Part shown: one piece after another, positions 14,001 to 25,245 of the stretch
Position numbering within the stretch: position 1 is the first letter of the stretch
Layout of the letters: each line of letters starts with the position of its first letter
Assembly (NCBI RefSeq): GCF_032362555.1
Contig: NC_083519.1
Span: forward strand, 3,055,501 to 3,119,500
Origin: Amyelois transitella
Lineage: Eukaryota > Arthropoda > Insecta > Lepidoptera > Pyralidae
Direction of reading: 5' to 3'
Length of the DNA: 64,000 bases
Position numbers and translations under genes: made by a program
Notes under the pieces: model-generated
Told to the model about the DNA's origin: nothing
The model's database searches: none
Seen by the model: the letters and a program-made list of their open reading frames with translations, nothing else

Positions 14001-14670
14001 AAGTTTTAGTAGTGGTTGTTGGTTGAAGTGGTGTGTTTGTCAAACTTGATTCATTGACACAACTGCTCAGACTGGTTAAGATCATTAAAACATTTGACCG
14101 TTTGGTACACAAAACAATCAAATCCCAATCTTCTAATTAAAAAAAATATGCTTAAAATCGGAAAGTACTAAGTACTGGCAGATAAATTTACGTCCTTTTA
14201 TATAGCAAGACAGCAATAAGTTTGATTTTATCTAGCCAAAAAGCCTGATCTAATATGGCGTCACATCGACGCCTATAGACGTTCATCGGCCGAAATCATC
14301 GACAAAGTTGAGCTATACGAGTGCAGTGGCCCGTAAAGATGGTTCCTTGCGTAATCCGCTCTACATAGCAAACGCATTTTCACGCACATTCATTACGCCC
14401 CGGATAAACGTAAAATTGACCTTTACGCCTGTTCTATCTTAGAACTCATTTAGAGCAAAACATTGAAAGTACAGACGTACAGCCATATTGAAAATATCCT
14501 GAGACGTTCTGAAATATGCTGGTTCTCCAATGACTTTATTCGTTGGTATTCTCTATATACGAAAGTTAAATTAAAATTATTAAATTGATGGTAAGCTATC
14601 ATGGTCTTACGATAAGGGAAACATCAAGAGAAAACCTGCACATACATTCAGGCGAACCATGGTCCAAGCT
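11071..14670. other. No gene seen; AT-rich non-coding sequence
   Basis: No ORF with a recognisable product is present. A short fold-back near 12568-12612 (aaaaatacaca paired with tgtgtatttttta) followed by gaaaacatt/aatgttttc at about 12632-12651 is visible, but the stems are too short to be called a miRNA precursor. Confidence 0.45.
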
Positions 14671-14673
14671 TGG

Positions 14674-14930
14674 TTAGATTCCTCTGCAAGAATACACATA
14701 TTGACATCTACATAACAAAAGTCTAATCATATCTAATACCGCTTCCAAAGCGCAAGTGTAGAAGTAGCTAGCAAGTTTTACGAGGTAAGAGGTCAGAGTC
14801 GGATCACTCCCGTGTAAAAACCAAGCCAATCGGCTTGTCCACTTCAGAATAGTGCTCACAGGCGGAATCTGGGCTCCTCTTGAGGAACGTAAAGATGCAA
14901 CCGTGACAAACACCAGGAGGATGGTGATAC
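14674..14930 (+). repeat. R2 interspersed repeat
   Basis: The conserved part (about 14800-14925) contains 'gaatagtgctcacaggcgg', 'atctgggctcctc', 'gatgcaaccgtgacaaacac' and 'caggagga'. A shorter relative sits at 17336-17410 and a reversed one at 9600-9680. The 98-codon minus-strand ORF at 14674-14970 lies across this repeat and is not called as a gene. Confidence 0.5.
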
Positions 14931-15620
14931 GAATATTCAGAAATGTAATTTGCGAGATAAAGCTTATCACATAATATTGATCGGAGAGAGTAAGTAGTAC
15001 TGCATTCGTGCCTACATGTTTACTATATTTGTTACATGTTTACAGTTCGATTGAATAGCTGTTGTCAATTCAATGAGATCATTTTAATAACACAATGATA
15101 AACGAAACCGGTTAATGAACAAATTCATTAACAAAATTAATTATTTGATGAGTTATTACGATTTCTGCTTCATGTGTAAAACTGCACGTTTGAACCAATT
15201 CGTAACACCGATATAATATTGCAACTTATATTGTGATACGTATGTTTTACGAAACTATGTAGGTATCTAGTGGCTATATGGTTTGAATGATAAAGTTTCA
15301 GACTAGTGCCACAAAAATAAGAAAAAGATAAATTTAAAAAAAAATGTGGGATTGGTGAAAGTAAAACAGTGCGGAATTATATCGTAAGTCTTTTTATTTT
15401 ATTAGACTTCTTCAAAACACATCTTTTAACGTCTTACATCGTACCACAGACTCCCACAGACAGAAGAGACATTCTATCTTTTAATGTTGCCAGTATAAAA
15501 ATAAGTAAGAGGTCGGCTAACAAAAAGGATATAAACAAAAGCAAAAAACAACAAAAAGTCATTTTATACTAAAAATTTTTTTATCGTTAGCGTCGAATTA
15601 AGTTCGAAACTACTACGTAC

Positions 15621-15805
15621 TAAAGGGATAGGCTTACAAAATTGGGATTTTTTTTTAGGCGATGAGTTAGCAACCTGTCACTATTTGAATCTCAATTCTA
15701 TCATTAAGCCAAATAACCGAACGTGGCCATTCAGTCTTTTCAAGACTGTTGGCTTTGTCTACCCCGCAAGGGATATAGACGTGACCATATGTATGTATGT
15801 ATAAT
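15621..15805 (-). repeat. R1 interspersed repeat, partial
   Basis: This has the same orientation as the copy at 4145. It starts at 'aagggataggcttacaaa', passes 'aggcgatgagttagcaacct' and 'tgtcactatttgaatctc', and ends with 'ccccgcaagggatatagacg' and a tatgtatgtatgt tail. It abuts a SINE on its right. Confidence 0.7.
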
Positions 15806-15950
15806 AAACACTTATATATAGATAAAAACATCCAAAACCCAGGCCAATAAGAGAAAGTTCGCTTCTTATCACGCCCTGGCTGCTATTCGAACCCGGGACC
15901 CCCGGCGTGACAGACAAGCGCTCTACCGCTGCGCCACAGAGGTCGCCAAT
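15806..15950 (-). mobile_element. tRNA-derived SINE
   Basis: On the minus strand the head reads ggcgacctctg, then an A-box-like tggcgcagcggtagagcg (15919-15936), then a B-box-like gggttcgaatagc (15882-15894), at the spacing of a tRNA gene's internal promoter. The part between does not fold as a normal anticodon arm, and an unrelated body of about 70 bases follows, ending in AT-rich sequence. That is the build of a tRNA-derived SINE rather than a tRNA gene. Confidence 0.65.
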
Positions 15951-16089
15951 TTTACATCGATAATAAAATAATCCAAGACCATGCATGCGGACAACCGCTT
16001 AACACTTCAAAGTAAAGATTTTCAAAACAAATTACCACATTGACTTTTATTGGTGACATACAAATGAAAATGGGATATAGTCATAATTA

Positions 16090-16203
16090 TCACTACATAG
16101 TATAAAGCTAAGTCGCTTCCCGCGTCTGTCTCTCTGTTTGTAGGTATGTATGCTTAGATCTTTAAAACTTCGAAGTGCGAAACCGGGGCGGGTCGCTAGT
16201 AAA
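16090..16203 (+). repeat. Interspersed repeat fragment
   Basis: The blocks 'cactacatagtataaagct', 'agtcgcttcccgcgtctgtc', 'tatgcttagatctttaaaac' and the terminal 'gaaaccggggcgggtcgcta' followed by gt form a pattern I recall as a common lepidopteran interspersed repeat with an internal deletion here. The class is not certain. A Helitron-like or other non-autonomous element is possible. Confidence 0.5.
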
Positions 16204-16600
16204 ATACATAAATAAAATTTACACTAAAAGTTTATTCATTATACGTTACCCGCCGGCTACTATATTTCGAAAAAGAAAGCGATAAATATTCATATTGTTG
16301 GCCTATTATTTTCAAGTTTCGTCCCATCGACCAATTAGCTAGCTACAACTTTAAGATATTAATTATATATATGTAATTTTTTATAATTATTCATAAATGA
16401 GCTTTACCTCTGTATTACCTTTGCTTTGTTTTCATAGTTTGTTTTTGTAGAATCTATGTTTTGATTGTCTTGTGAACATTCAATAGTGGGTGTGTACTAG
16501 CATCTCACATTGTCTCAATGGGAAGTTCCCATTCCCATATAATTCTATTGCTGACACATCCATTCTGTTATAGCTATAACAGCAAAATACAGAACATTTA

Positions 16601-16685
16601 CAGTGGGGCCATATATAAAAGTACCTATACCACTTTCATATGAAAGTCATATTGTAGGTGGTATACTTTTCTCTGTAGCCCACTG
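16601..16685. mobile_element. Tc1/mariner-like MITE, 85 bp
   Basis: The left end starts CAGTGGGGCC and the right end is ...GGCCCACTG-like (gtagcccactg). The reverse complement of the right end matches the left over about 30 bases with a few gaps (CAGTGGG, then AAAAGTA, then TACCAC in both). The element is directly flanked by TA on each side (16599-16600 and 16686-16687), the target duplication of Tc1/mariner elements. The whole folds into one hairpin with a loop of about 25 bases. Confidence 0.65.
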
Positions 16686-17335
16686 TAAATAGAACAAGCC
16701 TTGGTGCAGCCTTAATCCCCTAATAATAAGTGATAAGATGTTTGAAACTGAGTCAAACTTCATTAGCATAATGAAGATATGTGGATCAGACAAAAATTGT
16801 TTCCCTTCCACAATTCTGTCTTCATTCATCTACATACATCTTGATATTTTGTTTACATCATCAGTTTAGAGCACTCCTGACTTGACCTAACCTTTCACTA
16901 GAATGTCACAATTTCATCAAGGTATATTTGTATCTGCAAAAGGGTTTTTTTCTTGATGATTCCACCGGGTTGCACTGACCATGGTCACTGTTTTAATATC
17001 ATGCAACGGAAAAGTTTAAAAGTATTAAAGGTGTGTTTATTTTAGCCTCTAAAAGACATAAATAATAACAATTAACTAGAATTCAGGTTGCAATACGAGA
17101 ATGGAGTTAATAGGTTATTAAAACTAGGTGCCTCATTAGAACTTGTATACATCACAGAATATTAAATGGAAAGATTTCAAATTGTTATAAAATCCAATAT
17201 ATTAACTGAAACACAGTTCAATACAAGATGGTATTTATCTAGTGTAGCTTTTACAATCATTCAATTAGGATATTTCTGCAAATGTTTCAAAGGTCAGATG
17301 GGAGTCGCATTGTGGTACCCAATACAAGATCATGG

Positions 17336-17410
17336 TCAAGGCACGCACTGGGCTCCTTTTCAGTAAGGTGACAATGTAACCATGATAAACGCCAGGAGGA
17401 AGAAAGATTA
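17336..17410 (+). repeat. R2 interspersed repeat, fragment
   Basis: It shares 'ctgggctcct', 'atgtaaccatgataaacgcc' and 'aggagga' with the R2 copy at 14800-14925, in the same order. It is short and diverged. Confidence 0.45.
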
Positions 17411-17960
17411 TAAAAAAATCTTTAATCTCAGTGTTAACACTGATGTGAATTGTCATTTTTAATAGAGTAGGCAGATTCTTGAGTATGAAAACCTTGACTG
17501 TCAGTAAAATGAAAAAATCTTACTTAACTATGTAAATTTATAGAGATTTATGTCAGTTGGATCTTGGACCTATTAAACTAACTACCTATTAAAATTATTT
17601 CATCAATACTCAAGTATAAAAATAAATTTATTTAAACTGTTATCAATGAAATGAAGGTCACTGACTTGCTAGAAGCGATGCCCTTTAACACTCGGATTTG
17701 ATATGACTTTTGTGTGTTGTTTTATTTCATACTTACATACACTCATATACAACATGATAATGCTATTGTAATGCAATTTACCTTAAAAAATACAAAGCAA
17801 TTTCTACATTTTTTGTTTTTTTTTCTGTTTTATACACAATCTTAACATTTTTGTACCTCCGAAAATAAATAAACTTGTAAGCAGCAGAGAAAGTAAAAAT
17901 GCTCAATGTTTTAAGATAGGATATGCAAATTTGATACTTCTGGTTTTGATAGTGAAAGCA

Positions 17961-18330
17961 TTTTTTTTTTTTTTTTTTTTTTTATTTTATTAAAGAAACC
18001 AACAGCGTATACATTAAATATTAATACAGTATTAAACTTATGCTATTATAAGGCCAATGACAGGTTTCTCTTACTATTACTGTAATAAAGTCAATAGTTA
18101 CTGATGAACTGATGACTATACTGATGATTATAACTTAACAACAGGTTGTAACTAATGGTTTTGTTAGTTTTTCTTTTAAAATCTTCTTTCATGCAAGTAC
18201 TAATTACAATCAGATAATAATCTAAGAACCTACAAGGCATGATAGTTTTAGGATAAAAAGTATTGAAACCTATGGAAAGAGAACTATTGATATAGTAGGT
18301 AACTATTAAGGCCAAGAAATATTTTTAGGT
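17961..18330 (-). mobile_element. Poly(A)-tailed retroposed sequence, origin unknown
   Basis: The plus strand has a run of 23 T at 17961-17983 followed by attttatt, so the minus strand ends in AATAAAAT plus a genomic poly(A). That is the hallmark of reverse-transcribed insertion: LINE tail, SINE or retrocopy. The upstream minus-strand body (to about 18330 or further) has no protein I recognise. The 5' limit and target-site duplication were not found by eye. Confidence 0.4.
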
Positions 18331-18715
18331 CTTTCACCAGTCCTTGAGAACAAATCCACGATGTTGGCAAACTCAACATAACAAGAGACCGATAAATTAT
18401 CTCAACATGCGCAATAACTTCCTGGATATCAAGTTAAAACAACTTTCGCTTCGTCTGTGGCTGCGCACGCGTCTATGACAACGGCCAGACACTACCAGTT
18501 GCGCATGCGGCGCACCTCCAAGGAATACCAACCAGGACATATCATGAATTACATCGTACACGTACTTAAACCACTTCTACATTACGCAAGTCTCGAGGCA
18601 TGCTCCAAATGCAGTTAACAAGTGGCCACTATTTTACCCCTTTTAAACTGCATACGTAACCGAAAAATCTCAGTGCGCTTGACCATGATATGTGAAATAA
18701 AAAGGCAGTACTCAC

Positions 18716-18830
18716 CGAAATGTTTATCGTTCCAAATCCCAAACAATATAAAAACTCACTCACACAGTTAGTCCACAATACACAGATTATTCACCTCTTG
18801 ACATCTGACATCGTTCAATTAATTAATTGT
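18716..18830 (-). other. Possible non-coding first exon of a leftward gene
   Basis: On the minus strand this segment ends in acatttcg followed by a strong donor, GTGAGT (GT at 18714-18715). The surrounding 18.4-18.7 kb is less AT-rich than its neighbours, and SCAMP starts in the opposite direction about 1.1 kb away. This could be the 5' untranslated exon of a head-to-head gene whose body lies at lower coordinates. No start codon or coding exon was identified, so this is a weak inference. The right end is approximate. Confidence 0.25.
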
Positions 18831-19699
18831 TGCACGGTTATTTTTCACCCGATGTTAAAATGAGTAAAAGCGTGAGCAATAAAAACAATACTGTATAACA
18901 AAAGTTGAGAAAACGATCGCAAAATAACGCCAGAAAACGTAAACAGCTGGCGACTTTGACAGAATTCTCACACAAACTGACACTTGTAAATTGCCAACTT
19001 CAAAATTCACTTTCGCCTTCCCACAGTTAGCCAACGTTTCAAAATAAAAGGACAGGCGATCACAATCATTCAGAAAAATATGTTAGTTGTAAGGTTATGT
19101 ACCTTAAGATATAAATTATAAAATAATTCAGATAAATATCATATATTATGTATGATAAAATCCTAGATAAAACTAATTGTTGTTCAACGTCATATCGTGT
19201 AGATATGAAATCCACAAGCATTTATAATTTTGTTATGATATGTAGTGAACAAGTAGCTTCCAATAAAAATAATATAATGAATAAAATGAACATCTAAATC
19301 TAGAAAACGTAAAACGGCCCGTAGCCAAATTTTATAGTATTTCGATATACATGCACATTTGTTAAAGAATCTCCAACTCTCACACGTAAGAATTGTATTT
19401 TTAAAGACATAGTATTTATATTTTATATTATGAAGAAAGTAATTTTTATTCTTCTATTCTAATGAGGAATAAATCTTGCTTTTATTTATATTTCATAAAC
19501 CTACTTACTGCAATGATTATCTAGCAGATATTTTGTTTTTTAAATAAAATACGTAAAAAGAAGCAAGTACAACGGGAAGAAGATAATATATACACTAGGA
19601 AAAACAACTTCATTTATGTACTTTGATTAAATTGGAATTTTATAGACTATTTCTGCGATTTTAACAATGTCAACAAAATATTATTTTATTGGTAGCAAC

Positions 19700-19864
19700 A
19701 TCTTCATTAACTGTCAATAATCGTCACATCAGCAGATCTGTCATTTCGGTCGATTGTTATCTCTATTTTATGCTAAAATTATTTATTCATTTGTGAGGTG
19801 GCTTTTTCCTTTGTTTTTGATACTTAATTAGGAGTAAGAAAGTGGCTTAATTAACTTTGTACCA
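19700..19864 (+). promoter_or_regulatory. SCAMP 5' UTR and probable core promoter region
   Basis: The region lies directly upstream of the SCAMP start codon, has no ORF, and is AT-rich without an obvious TATA box at a fixed distance. The transcription start cannot be placed from sequence alone. The start-codon context is taccaATGCCT, with a moderate A two bases before and C at -3. Confidence 0.35.
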
Positions 19865-22800
19865 ATGCCTACGTTCGAGGATAATCCGTTTAGTGATCCA
19901 ACCATAGACAATCCATTTTCTGTGAGTAAGCCTGTGCTGCGAAATAAATATTATTTTGTCGTTCTGTTGATATATTTTCGAAGTTGTGTTTCAGGATCCA
20001 GCGGTTCAGCAAGTTGCAAGAAGTACAACTAATGCCACACGAGGTCTCGACGACTACAATCCATTCGACGGTCAACAAAATGCAAATCAGCCTACGGTAA
20101 TTTTTTCTTATTGGTATTAAGTGGGAGGTATGCACACAGATTTCGGCGATACATTTACGAAGACCAGTCAAAATGCACTATTATGAGTCATATTTATATC
20201 GAAGTTTTATACTTACCCAATTGTTGTTGCTTAATAATTTCTTACATGTGATTTGTGTTAATGGCTCAATATTATGATGAAGTGAAAAATTATTAGTACT
20301 GTAGTGTTAAAGCTTACTAAGTAAATTAAATTGGGAACATTGAATCTGTTCTAAAAGGACCCTTTTGTGAATTCTTAAGAATTGTCATGGTTGTAATAAA
20401 AAAAAATTATATAAGATTCTATTAAGAATTTTTTCATTTTTTAGGCACCGCAACAACCCACACAGCCTGCCATCATGCAGGCTGTGTCTCCCCCAAGTGG
20501 TAACTACCAGAGACCACAGCAGCCGTCACAGCAGGCACAGGGAGCTCCACCAAACTTCACCACTGCAGACTTTCAGGTAACATGTTTAAAATAAAATTTT
20601 AATAATATAACGAAAAGCGAATGTATTCCCCAAAATGTTCTTGAAAGGTTCCAACTCAAAATGCCTAGTACTATAATAGTCATACATTGGTGACACAGTC
20701 ATTGTATTAACTTAGCACATATATGTATAGAACTTTGTCATTGAAAGTATTGAATAATAAATAAAAGTCTTACAAATAGAATAAATTTCTAAGACATTCC
20801 TGCAAGGTAAGAAAAAAAAGTTATTTATTTATAACCACCTTCAAAATAATACAAGATGAACCTTTGCCAGACTCTAAATTATATATATGTGAAATTTCAA
20901 GAAGATTGAACCAATCTTAGATAATACATGAAGAGATAACAAACAAACTTTCACATTTTTTATATTACTTGAAATAGGAATAAATAGTTATATAGTTTTT
21001 AAATATTGATAGGATGTTTTCTTAGTGTGAAAATCAGAAATGTATCTTATTCAAAATTGAAAATATAGATGTTCATTATTTTGTAAATAGAACAATTAGT
21101 GTTTAGCTAACGCATGAAATTAACACGTTTTTTGCTTTTTCACAATGCACAAAGGAGCTAAAGGTAAATAATCACTTATGACTCATTCATTTTTTATTGT
21201 ATATCTTCTATTGCCTTGGACTATCATTTCATTGATATGACATCACATATGTTTTTTACTTAGTCATTAAAAAAACCCTTATCAAAGTTTATATTTATTT
21301 ATTTTTTGTATATGTTTATGTGAAATTTCATTCATATGAGTTTTCTTTATTTGTATCTTGGAGTATTATAGACTTAATTATGATTTAATAAATAAAAGTA
21401 TTTAGCCAATGACAGATTGAGCAAAAAGGTGGTATAATCTAAGGCTTCACTAACATAGAGATTTTATATATCTTAAACAACAGCTTGATTTTGTCTTTCA
21501 AAATAACACAGATTAATTGATAACAAATTAATTTATTTGATAAGTAGATTGCAAGATGTAGTGCTTGTTTACTTATACATATTTTGGTAAGATACTAACT
21601 GAATAAGATAAGAGACTTAACTTGAACCATTTCGTGGTCCTTGTGGCATCTTTAGTGATAATGCTTCAGAGCTTGTGGTCTTTCTGAGGTGGATTCGATA
21701 AAAGTAAAAAAGTAACTTATCCATTCCACCTATTTTCACACATTGCAATTACTGTCTTCTTATCTTTAAAGAAGTCCAGAGAGAAAATAATCTACATATA
21801 TGAATGTTAAAAAAAGAATATATAAGTATTAAAATGCTTGACATAATAACGCCCTGGATAAATTGGCATAAATTAAACGCCTACTCCCGTCAAATACCGC
21901 AATGTTAGTTCCATTTTGCACTTGCTATCATCTCCTAGTCAATTCACAGTTTGAGTGTCTTATTTTGTTTTTTGGTTCCATTTAATTTTTAATGATTAAT
22001 TATAATCCAATTAGATCATATAATGGTTTCGCTGTTTTCATTCGTAATACGATAAGGAGGGACTTCACTTATTCACCAAGCATTAAGATTAAAAAATGTT
22101 CTATAATTTGCATCACATTTTTTCCAACTAATAATTGTATTAAGTTCGGCCAGTAAAAGTTTTAGATCTAATTTATAACCAGCCGAGCCAACTGTGAGCA
22201 CGTTCTTTATTCATAACTGGCTGGTTAACAATAATTACCTTCATAATTTTCACCTCTCTGTCCTTACCTTAAATTGTGACAAAAAATGATGACTGAAATC
22301 GATCTCCAGCGGAGACAAGAGGAATTAGAACGCAAGGCTGAGGAACTCGCGCGGCGGGAGGCGGAACTAAGAGCGGGCTCCGCCGGCAGACGCAACAACT
22401 GGCCGCCGCTGCCCACCTTCTGCCCCGTGCAGCCCTGCTTCTACCAGGACATCAATGTGGATATCCCGTTGGAGTTCCAGAGGGTCGTGAGGCACTTGTA
22501 CCATTTGTGGATGTGTGAGTATCTGCTCTTTTATTTGTTAAAATTATATAAATTTAACTTCTCTGGCGTAGGAGTTTCGGGATGAAAAGAACTTATTATG
22601 TTATTCCAGGGTAAACATATACCAAATTTGATCAAAATCCGCCAAATCTATGATTTTGTGTCAAAAAGGTTCTAATACACATCCTTACAAACTTTGACAT
22701 TTATTTAAGTAGGACGGTAGGAAGAATGTTCTGTTTTTTGATGAATTTTCAAACTTCAAAGAAATTGATAAACATTTTTTGCATACAAATTGAGTGTGGT

Positions 22801-24710
22801 GCTGTTTATAAACAAGGTCTGAATTTTAAGTTGTTGTTTTAAGTTATCCAGCCAGAAAACATTGTTATCACCATCTTCGAAGGCTTAATAATATTTCATA
22901 AAATAATTTTTCAAACTTTCAAAGCCACAAAATTCATGTAATGGGCCAATTTTTTAATTACAAAATATTGTCCACAGTCCACGCCCTGGTCTTAGCTCTG
23001 AATATCATCGGGGCCATGTCCCTCATGTTCGTGGATCAAGGGTTCACGATCTTCGGCCTGTCCATACTCTACTTCGTGCTGTTAACACCATTCAGTTTCA
23101 TCTGTTGGTACCGTCCCATCTACAAGGCGTTCCGAAGCGACTCCTCCTTCAACTTCATGGTGTTTTTCTTCATATTCCTGTTCCAAATCATCATCACTCT
23201 CGTCCAATCCATCGGATTCAGCGATGGAGGGTCTTGGTAAGTCACCTATGTTATTTGAATCTTCAGTGTTTTGACTCTAATTTCATTTTTCTTCATCTAG
23301 TTGACTGATGCTGTATGATCACTTTATATGTTGGAATTATGATTTTATATCCATTTAGTTTCATCTGCTAGTAAGTTTAATATTTATTTGTGCAAACAAG
23401 TGTTTTTTAAAGATGGTTAAAAGGTGTTTAGAGATATCAGTGTAATTAAAGCGCAATTAAATGGGGTCATTAACTTAATATAACGTATCAATACCCATTT
23501 GTAATGATTGTTTTTAATTTTATAATAAGTTTTGCTTTAGTACCTCTTTTATTTAAGTGTAATTAATTACTGTATTAGTAGCTTATAGTATAATGTCACT
23601 AGTGTTGATTTAATTCATCTGAATATTTATTCTATTTGTATTACTTACCTAATTAATTTTATATAAGTGATAGCAATATCTAGGTTCGAAAACAGTATAG
23701 AATATACATATATTCCTTATTTGTAATGACTCAGTTCATATCAATATAAAAAATAAATATTTTTGTTTTTTTCTTAACGAATTAACTAAATAACTTCTGG
23801 ATCGAATTCGATTATTCTAATTAATTGTTCACAGCGGATTAATAACGAGCATCAACGCGTTCAAAGTGAACGTCGCTGTGGGGATCATCACTATGCTGGT
23901 GACTATCGGCTTCATCACGTGCGTGGTGGCTGACGTCATGCTTCTCACTAAGGTATTAAAATTCTAGTAAAACAGAAAAATAAACGTGCTAAGTGCGATT
24001 CGTACTCGCGCAAGAAGGCGAGGTTCCATGCCATTCATATTATCTATGAGAGAAAAAAAAATATTACATTCATACATATGGTCACGTCTATATCCCTTGC
24101 GGGGTAGACAGAGCCAACAGGCTTGAAAAGGCTGAAAGCCACGTTCAGCTATTTGGCTTAATGATGGAATTGAAATTCAAATAGTGACAGGTTGCTAGCC
24201 CATCGCCTAACTAAGAATCCCAAGTTTGTAAGCCTATCCCTTAGTCGTCTTTTACGACATCCATGAGAAAGAGATGGAGTGGTCCTATTCTTTTTGTATT
24301 GGTGCCGGTAACCACACGGCAAAAAAAAATATTATTATTTTTTTGTTGAATAGCGGCAACAGAAACACCGTCGATTAGTTACCATCTTTTAGTAAGTGTT
24401 TGTCTGTAACACAGTTATGTATTTCTGTCTAAGAGAGGATATCCCGAAATTTCCGTGGGAGCAGAAAATTACCGTGCTTTTTCGTACCGCGGCCGAACGC
24501 TAGTTACCTACTTAAAAGTATAGCAATGTCCACACATTTTTTTTTCTCTTCCAGGTGCACAGAATCTACAGGTCAACGGGCGCTTCTCTAGCCAAAGCTC
24601 AAGCGGAGTTCACAACGGAAATACTCCGCAACCAACACGTTCAGACCGCCGCCTCTAACGCGGCCGCAGCCGCTGTCAACGCGCAGATAGCAAACGCCAA
24701 CAGATACTAG
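19865..24710 (+). CDS. Scamp: Secretory carrier-associated membrane protein (SCAMP)
   Basis: SCAMPs are four-pass proteins of post-Golgi and endosomal vesicles that act in exocytosis and recycling. Seven coding exons with GT-AG introns join in frame: 19865-19921, 19995-20096, 20445-20576, 22310-22514, 22978-23236, 23835-23952, 24555-24710, giving 342 aa. Visible features in order are: three NPF motifs (residues 7-9, 16-18, 41-43), which bind EH domains; a Gln/Pro-rich stretch (about 50-97); a charged coiled coil starting [13 protein letters not shown] (98-125); four membrane segments (about 166-184, 190-209, 223-246, 263-289); the family's signature [11 protein letters not shown] (208-218) between segments 2 and 3; and a short C-terminal tail. 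The length is normal for the family and every intron is placed without loss of frame. The gene points toward the minus-strand RBM22 array. Confidence 0.95.
20815..20960 (+). repeat. Retroposon-like tail in SCAMP intron 3
   Basis: The segment contains 'gtgaaatttcaagaagattg' and 'aagagataacaaacaaactt', a phrase that resembles the 3' part of RTE/SINE-like retroposons such as the one at 10846-11070 (aatttcatggtaatcggttc, then gtaacaaac). It is old and fragmentary. A similar weak trace lies at about 22605-22715 in intron 4. Confidence 0.35.
21155..21163 (+). other. Candidate 9-nt microexon in SCAMP intron 3
   Basis: GAGCTAAAG is preceded by a pyrimidine-rich tract (cgttttttgctttttcac) ending in aaag and followed by gtaaat. 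Inclusion would keep the frame and insert Glu-Leu-Lys between residues 97 and 98, at the start of the coiled coil. The form without it aligns directly with known SCAMPs (ADFQRRQEEL against AELLKRQEEL), so it would be an optional exon. No transcript evidence is available here. Confidence 0.3.
24075..24330 (+). repeat. R1 interspersed repeat in SCAMP intron 6, near full length
   Basis: This is the best plus-oriented copy: it starts at 'catacatatggtcacgtcta', passes 'cttgcggggtagacagagcc', 'aatagtgacaggttgctagc' and 'catgagaaagagatggagtg', and ends 'ccacacggc' followed by a nine-A run. The A-rich end hints at retroposition, but no RNA polymerase III boxes are clear. Confidence 0.75.
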
Positions 24711-24737
24711 ACGGGTGTGTGTTGCGGAGACTTATAC

Positions 24738-24965
24738 ATACATTCATACATATAATCACGTCTATATCCCTTGCGGGGAAGACAGAGCCAACAGTCTTGT
24801 ATAGACTGATAGGCCACGTTAAGCTGTTTGGCTTAAAGATAGAATTGAGATTCAAATAGTGACAGGTTGCTATCATCGCCTAATAGAAGAATCTCAAGTT
24901 TGTAAGCTTACCCCTTAGTCGCCTTTTACGAAATCCATGGGAAAGACTTTTATCGCACCAAAGCC
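24738..24965 (+). repeat. R1 interspersed repeat in SCAMP 3' UTR region
   Basis: It starts 28 bases after the SCAMP stop codon and follows the same block order as the 24075 copy up to 'aaatccatgggaaaga', then diverges. It probably lies within the SCAMP 3' UTR. The minus-strand ORF at 24676-24876 is a shadow of this repeat. Confidence 0.7.
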
Positions 24966-25077
24966 CGTGGCGCTACCAACCTTCCGGTTATAAGAGCCGA
25001 ATCATGGGAGGAGTGCACTGCTAGAGCGTTAGCTCTTTAATAGCGCACCCTTTCTTGACCCCCTACAGAATAGAATA

Positions 25078-25245
25078 GATACATAAATCACGCCTCTTTC
25101 AAGGTGGGTTAGACAGAGACCACATCTTAGAATAGAATAGAATAAATTTATTTTCAAAATTGGATACAAGTTATCACTTATTGACGTCACATCACTTAAT
25201 ATCTGCTATTGTTTTAGTAGACCAGCTGTCAAGCATTTTTTTTTA
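25078..25245. repeat. Short repeat fragments downstream of SCAMP
   Basis: The 'tcacgcctctttcaaggtgg' and 'agacagagaccacatctt' blocks resemble a different common lepidopteran repeat. The following agaatagaatagaataaatt stretch looks like the pentanucleotide tail of a LINE. Both are short. Confidence 0.4.

Noticed and set aside
15806-15950. Possible tRNA gene on the minus strand
   Set aside because: A and B boxes are present but the anticodon arm and acceptor stem do not form; a SINE explains it better.
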